In this document: positions 58,701 through 64,000 of the stretch, one piece after another
Layout: each line of letters begins with the position of its first letter
Numbering within the stretch: the first letter of the stretch is position 1
Notes under the pieces: generated by a model
The model's database searches: none
Told to the model about the DNA's origin: nothing
The model's input: only the letters and a program-made list of their open reading frames with translations
Assembly: GCA_010093515.1 (NCBI GenBank)
Contig: MU001678.1
Location: forward strand, 124,001 to 188,000
Direction of reading: 5' to 3'
Source of the DNA: Lineolata rhizophorae
Lineage: Eukaryota; Ascomycota; Dothideomycetes; Lineolatales; Lineolataceae
DNA: 64,000 nt
Translations under genes and position numbers: made by a program

Positions 58701-60123
58701 GCGCACGTTCAGAACGGAAACACGAACCCACATGGAGATGATAGCTCCTTCGCTCTAAGAGCCCAGCCGCATCAACAAGAACGATATAGGAAGGAGTAAG
58801 AATACTCATTAGTAGTTATCAATGCTAACCCGATCCTTTGCAGGCTTCACGGAAGTCCTCACACACGCCGCGCCCATACATGCAATAGACGACAAGACGC
58901 ACAAAAAGCTGATGTCCAATGTCGCTGTAAACCAAGAACATGGTTGAGTGTACGTCGAAGCTAAGTTGCGGAGTGGGATGATGGCTTGTCAGTCGTTCGA
59001 TGGCAGGCGAAGAAGCGGGGCCCGCGCATGCGGGCCCAGGTTGTATAACGACGAGGAGCGTCGTATGATTCGTTGCTTAGGTCGAGAGTAAGGAGAGTTT
59101 GTCGATTAACAGGCCTCGCCGGACAATAGCAGCGCTTGAGGGTAAGAATGGAACAAAGAAATCGTGTAGTGAAAACGTGCGTACGCAAGAATGGCAAGAT
59201 CAAACCAAAAGAGAAAAGTTGAAGACCAATCACAAGCCTCATCTCCCAAAAGACTTGGAGACCAAAGACATATGTACGTTTCGAAGCTAGGGGGACACCG
59301 ACAGAGTGAGGAAAACCAAAGAGAAAACCATCCCACCTAAAAACCCTAGAGATAATGTCTGCTCTCGGTTATTGAAGGAATGTTATGCACCCGTTATTGT
59401 TCTTTACAATGAGACCTAGAACCACATAGAAGCGGAAGAACACTAGGAAAGTAAAAAGCCTCCACGCTTTTCAACGCTGCTCGCCACACAAAAATTCCGT
59501 ATCCACTACCGATGTCCTCCAAGTTATTACTTCCACCACCTAGAGAACGGGGTTAACCGCCCTTCCCGCTCTGCTCGCTTCCGTTGCTTAGTGCGGTCGT
59601 CACAAAAAGACCCATTTCCACCAAAGGCCTCGATCTCTATTATAAACAAAGGAGAAGCCGTGCAAGGCGCGGACGGATCCGTGGTTGCCAAACGCCGGGG
59701 GAACGGAGGATGGTAAGAAGTAATAATATTTTCGATGGCCGTGAGAAATGGTCGATTCTGATGCTCGCCAGACAAAAGAAAACGTCGATTAGCCATTGGA
59801 GGCCCGTCGAACCGAAGCACAGTAGCATAAGTGACGCAAGAAGGAGCTGTAATCGTGTGCTTTGTAATGCGCTCCTTCTTTCATCGCCTGGTTGCTCGCT
59901 CAAAAACACAACAGAAAATAAACCGATACGGCGGATGGTGCATGCTGTATTTTCGGGGGTTTGCGCCGTGCCGTGCCGTTCGAGGTTCAAGTCGAAAATG
60001 CAGCTGATCAAAGAAAAAGAAACCGACGCACTCCCGGCCCTGATCCCACGGAAGGCATCGTGCGTATACGTGTGCTTCCAACCTCGTCCTCCAACCCGTT
60101 CCTGTGACCGCTCATGGTGTTAT
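55746..60123. other. Long gene-poor stretch
   Basis: No gene could be firmly assigned. A frame at 56065-56601 (+) is open for 178 codons but its first ATG lies at 56362. An intact ATG frame of 123 codons runs at 57977-57606 (-); its product matches nothing I know, and an overlapping plus-strand frame competes with it. An imperfect inverted repeat lies at 57306-57447. A-runs occur near 58378-58388. The sequence next to 60124 is the 3' region of the ketopantoate-reductase gene. Confidence 0.45.
57306..57447. repeat. Imperfect inverted repeat, possible small transposon relic
   Basis: The left arm, about 57306-57352 (starting GTAGCGTAGCGATGGAGAGG), pairs with the reverse complement of about 57398-57447 (GTAGCGTAGTGATAAGGAGG) over nearly 50 bases with scattered mismatches. 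The loop is rich in CTACGCTTCGCTCG-like words, and further GTAGCG/CGCTAC words lie just outside. No coding capacity is present. It could be a miniature inverted-repeat element; target duplications were not identified. Confidence 0.55.
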
Positions 60124-62807
60124 TCACCGAACGCCGATCGGAGGCCGCGGCCCAAGGCTGCTGTGGCTGCTGTAAGCCGAGTTCTCGGAGTCGAGCTGGG
60201 CACTCGCGCCGCTCTCACCACTCCCCGCGCTGGCACTCGCACTTCCAGTCAGACTGCGTGATTGTGGGCCCAATTTGGGTGGGTAGAGGTTGCTCACCCC
60301 AGCGTGTTGCTCAACCTGATGTGGTGCCACCGCATTTCCGTGCCCAGGAGGATGTCGTGGAACCGGTTGCCTCACCATGCCGCCGGGGGGTGAAGGGCGA
60401 CCGCCGTTCGGTTGCATGCCGTTGGGGTGCGGCGGATAGCCGTTGGGTGGAGATGGCCTGCCACCGTTCCGACTAGGTGGCATCATTGCCCCACCTGGGC
60501 TCAGAGGGTTGCCGGGAGATGCGCTCATGCGTCGCGGCATCTGGAAGTAGCCACCTGGACCGCCAGGACCGCTGGGCCCGCTGGGCCCGCTGGGACCAAC
60601 AGGACCGCCGGGTCCACTAGGACCTCCGGGACCACCGGGACCTCCAGGACCACCAGGACCACCGTTATGCTGTAACTCATCAAGCTTCTCGGCGGTCAAC
60701 GAGTTCGATCTCGACTCCTGATGCCTCTGGCCCCGATCCACTGCGCCGTAGCGGTTTGACGAATATCCCATCATTGGGTTATCCAAGATCGAGTCGTGAA
60801 GACCTGGAACATCCATCATCAGCCTAGCACTAGTCCTCTTGTTCCGCGCACCTCCTGGTCTGTGGAACATGTTCCGTGACGAACGTCCTTGCTGAAGAGC
60901 GGTTTCCGGATTCATCTTCATCTGATTAGAGCTAGGCATCTTGCGGGTCCGTCGAGAAGTGACGCTCATCATGTCGAAGTTGTCGGGGTCGATCATCGGT
61001 CCGCGCGAGGCCATCGGATCGAAATAATCTTCCTCGTCATCTTCCTCGTCGTACGCGCTCATTGGGGGCATGGGACCTCCTCTCCTAGGTCCAGGTCCAG
61101 GTCCAGGTCCACCCCCACCTCCGCGACGCATGTGGTATTCTTGCTCCCTCAGCGCAAGTTCTTTCTGTCGGATCATCAATTCTCTCTCCCTCAATGCCAG
61201 GTCGCTTGATGAAGCCGCCATGTTTCCATCGGCGTACGTGCCGTTTGGCTCAGGGAGTGCACCATCGGCAACGTTGTCGTAAAGCATCAGATGGCTAAAT
61301 TCTTCCAAGTCGTTGCCCTCGAAGGAAGATCGGCGGGCCGTTGAAGGGCCAGATGGAGGATATCCGTTACCGTTTGGTGGGGGCCGCTGTGGAGGATACC
61401 CATTCATTTGCGGGGGGGGGCCCCTACGCATAGGCGGATGCGGCGGGCCTCCGCCCATTGAGGGTGCTCGGCCACCCGGTCGCATGCCGTTCTTCATAGG
61501 CATCGGACCTGGCCCACCATGGCCATTTGGCACTGGGCCACCACGAGGCATAGGAGCTGATGACAGTCGAGGAGGAGGGTGGGGAGCAGGAGAAGGGGCG
61601 ACGGGAGTGCTTGCAGCAGGCCTGCTCTGATTAACAATATTGAGGTGGTGGAGCATTGCGTAGAGCGTTTCGATCCGGGGAACGGCGAGGTTGACTTCTT
61701 GGGCGAGCTTCATGGGGGATCCTAGGTATGTTTCGACCTCCATTGGACGCCTAGAGGCATAATCTTGGTACATCGTGCTCTGGGATTCCGTGGGAGCAGC
61801 CATCTTTTCAATGGTTTTCTCAGCGAAGTCGCACGAAAAATTGCAACCCTGTGCAGTGGCCACGCGAATGAGCTCATCAATCGTATCCGACACCAACGCC
61901 CGTACTCCGACCTTGTCCAATAATTCGGCGTGGTTTGGCGTCTCGAATATAACACTCGTTGGGTGGAAGGCAACGGGCCTGCATAAGCAATTCGAGTTAA
62001 GCTTAACGATAATAATGAATCAAGTAGATGAAATAGAAACTTACCCGATCATGCGCTCGTACTGCTGTTGCCGGATATTCTCGGATACCCGACAGTCGAC
62101 TTGGCCAGAGCTCAGGGTCATGGCCAGCGCTTCCGCCATGTCCGACTGAATTTGTGCGGGAATAGAAGGGTTCTTATTCGCGGGGCCAACCCATATATCG
62201 GTCGCGCCTTTATGTTCGAACTCGCTCGTGCCAAGCTGGGCTAGCTCCGCCCCGGAAACTAGTGATAGCACCACATTTGTCGGAAACCGCTGCTCCAAAT
62301 ACGACTCGACGCCTAACGTGTGTGTCGTGTTGATCAGGATGCATGTGTGCTGAGGAGAAACAACCGACTCAATCACTCCCGCGATATCGTATACGTCGGG
62401 GAGCGCTTTTACGCAAAGAAGGACATAATCGAACGGTTGCTTCGCACTGCCTGCTGCGTCCTCTGGGCTTCGTACCACTGTAGCCGGCTTTGTTAGCCTA
62501 GTCCACCCCAACGGAAAGACGAGTGGAAAGGGGGACCAATTGAGGAACATACCAGCGTGAGGTTTGAAGCGTTCGTTGCCAAACATTTTCGACCTGAGAA
62601 GGCAATGGTTAGTCTGCCAGCAGTCTGCAATGCCAACCTGGAGCTTTCCTTGTTCACTTACTTGAACGAGATGCCATACTGGGCGACGCTATCATAGCCC
62701 GACTTCCAGACGAGCGTGACATCGCAAGCATTGGTTGCTTGAAGTCGCCACGACAGGAATGCAGACACGGCATTTCCACCCACTATGCACACCGTTAGAT
62801 CGGTCAT
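60124..62807 (-). CDS. Ketopantoate reductase (PanE/ApbA) domain protein with long disordered collagen-like tail
   Basis: Four exons (62807-62662, 62593-62553, 62477-62045, 61978-60124) give 824 residues. Residues 1-330 are a 2-dehydropantoate 2-reductase fold: the Rossmann loop [20 protein letters not shown], then [20 protein letters not shown] with the conserved Lys, the [19 protein letters not shown] stretch, [17 protein letters not shown], and a C-terminal helical domain ([20 protein letters not shown] to [20 protein letters not shown]). The remaining ~490 residues are disordered: Pro/Gly/Met-rich, a charged helix [19 protein letters not shown], an Asp/Glu patch, and at about 646-684 some 13 Gly-x-Pro/Ser triplets as in collagen. 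Whether it still makes pantoate is unclear; the tail suggests a divergent fungal-specific role. All four joins keep frame and match the fold. Confidence 0.85.
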
Positions 62808-64000
62808 GGCAGGCGAAGGCGCCGGCAGAAAGCGGCAGAGAGCGAAGGGAGAGAGAAGGGAGGTGAGGTTGAGACGGAAGGAAAGTAACGGCCCGCAGAA
62901 AGAAGCTAGGCCGGCGGGAAGGGAAGCGTGGGCAGGAGGATGATGTGAGAGAGCCGCGGGCGAATGGCCCAGAACCAAAGCGGCAGCAGACGTTGTGCAA
63001 GGCAGAGGTTCGCGTAGCGGACGGGGACGGGCAACGAGTGGACGACAGGGTCAGAGGAGGGCGAGGCGACAAACCTGAGAGGATGCGCAAGCGCGGCGTG
63101 GCTGGAGCCATCAGGGACGAGGCGGTCGGCGGACCACAGGCACGGCGTGCTTGATGCGGCTTGCGCAGGCTGGGACAAGCCAAAAAATGGCGTTTCTCGG
63201 GCCGGGCGACGCCAGATTGTGCGGACGTGAAACGGCTCTTGCAGAGTTTGGGGGGGAGGGGGGTTGCGGTGGCCGCAAGCAGAATTAGTTAATTAAGATA
63301 AGCGCGTGTGGTGAACGAGCGTGAAGGGCACGACGCGGGCGCGCGGGCGAGAGAGGGCGAGTCTCGTCGGCCGTCGCGCAGCAAGCGTGCAGCAGCAGCA
63401 GCGGGAGCGCCGTGTGAAGGCGGAGAGCCGTCTTGGGGCTGGGGGAACGAGCGGCGGGATGTGCGTGTGTGGAGAGTGTGTGTCGTGGGCGAAGGCGTCA
63501 GGGCGAGGAGCCGGCGTTGGTGGAGAGGACGCTTGACTGGCGGGCGGCGCCGGGCAGGGCAGGCGGCCGGACGCAGCAGCGAGCGCCGAGCGGCGAGGGC
63601 GGCTTTAGGCTCGGGGCGCGGGCGGGCGAACGCAGCAGTCGCCCGTCGCGCGCCCCCTCGCTCCTGCCCTCTCCCCTCTTCTCCCTGGCGGCCGTCTCGC
63701 TCGCTCCTCCCTCCGCTGCAGCCCCCTTGCCCTGCGCGGTAGCTTTCCACGCACTTCCCCCCTCCCCTCCCCCCTCCCGATACGTGGCCCGTCCGTTATT
63801 ATTGCTGTACGCGGCAATGTACACGGCACGACCCGCACATGTACGCACGTATCTACCTCCTGGCCCCCTTCCCGCCGGCCGTTTTAGAGCAGAGAACTGC
63901 GTCGGGTTGCCGGAGAGAACCCTTTTCCGCCGTCGACATTGCCTACGTCGGCACCCGGCGTCTGCGCCACGGACGCGCGGAGCGCCCCGTCGTGGGGCGG
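62808..64000. other. GC-rich right end
   Basis: It holds the promoter of the ketopantoate-reductase gene and then GC-rich DNA. Overlapping frames of 70-150 codons on both strands are Ala/Arg/Gly-rich and compositional. No gene or RNA was recognised. Confidence 0.45.

Noticed and set aside
1-64000. tRNA genes, rRNA, CRISPR arrays, LTR or DNA transposon coding regions
   Set aside because: None could be recognised by reading; a weak tRNA gene cannot be excluded without a dedicated scan.

Overview
The window is nuclear DNA of a filamentous ascomycete (Pezizomycotina). Coding exons are GC-rich and cut by many short introns of about 50-165 bases, mostly GT-AG with CTAAC- or CTGAC-like branch points. 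Gene content is typical of the group: a Dbf2/Sid2-type kinase, an RpdA-type long Rpd3 deacetylase, a fungal Mic19 and a kinesin-8. I cannot place it more finely than Pezizomycotina. Exon joins were worked out by hand from splice signals, reading phase and family knowledge, and each model was checked to keep frame.

Layout. 1-3.9 kb: no assignable gene, with a very GC-rich stretch. 3.9-9.9 kb: DBF2 (+), RQT4/TRIP4-like zinc-finger protein (-), and a secreted LVIVD-type beta-propeller (-). 9.9-18.9 kb: AT-rich, gene-poor DNA holding two small genes (A, B) and one relic (F) of an unrecognised family. 18.9-29.9 kb: a housekeeping block of RPD3 (-), RPN11 (+), an MDR oxidoreductase (-) and kinesin-8 (-). 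29.9-38 kb: a second AT-rich stretch with three more members of the same family (C, D, E). 38-52.6 kb: RPB1 (-), SWD1 (+), MIC19 (-), a GNAT acetyltransferase (+) and glucokinase (-). 52.6-64 kb: an apparently broken SRPK-like kinase (-), a long gene-poor stretch with an imperfect inverted repeat, and a ketopantoate-reductase-domain protein with a long disordered collagen-like tail (-).

The main discovery candidate is the dispersed family A-E, all on the minus strand. Each intact member has an N-terminal module of eight spaced Cys/His residues (C-x2-C-x7-C-x4-H-x3-C-x2-C-x9-C-x2-H, usually followed by P). Each also has a C-terminal PP[A/E]GGWN motif followed by a Lys-rich tail. In all five the first intron splits the codon of the first cysteine at the same base (TG|C or TG|T). 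I recognise no described zinc-finger class with this spacing. The members lie only in the two AT-rich islands, fall into two subgroups that match the two islands, and have left at least one decayed, intronless relic.

The remaining genes are mostly housekeeping: chromatin and transcription (RPD3, RPB1, SWD1), proteasome (RPN11), mitochondrial architecture (MIC19), mitosis and septation (DBF2, kinesin-8), ribosome quality control (RQT4) and sugar phosphorylation (glucokinase). Several neighbours share divergent promoters (RPD3/RPN11, RPB1/SWD1, MIC19/GNAT).
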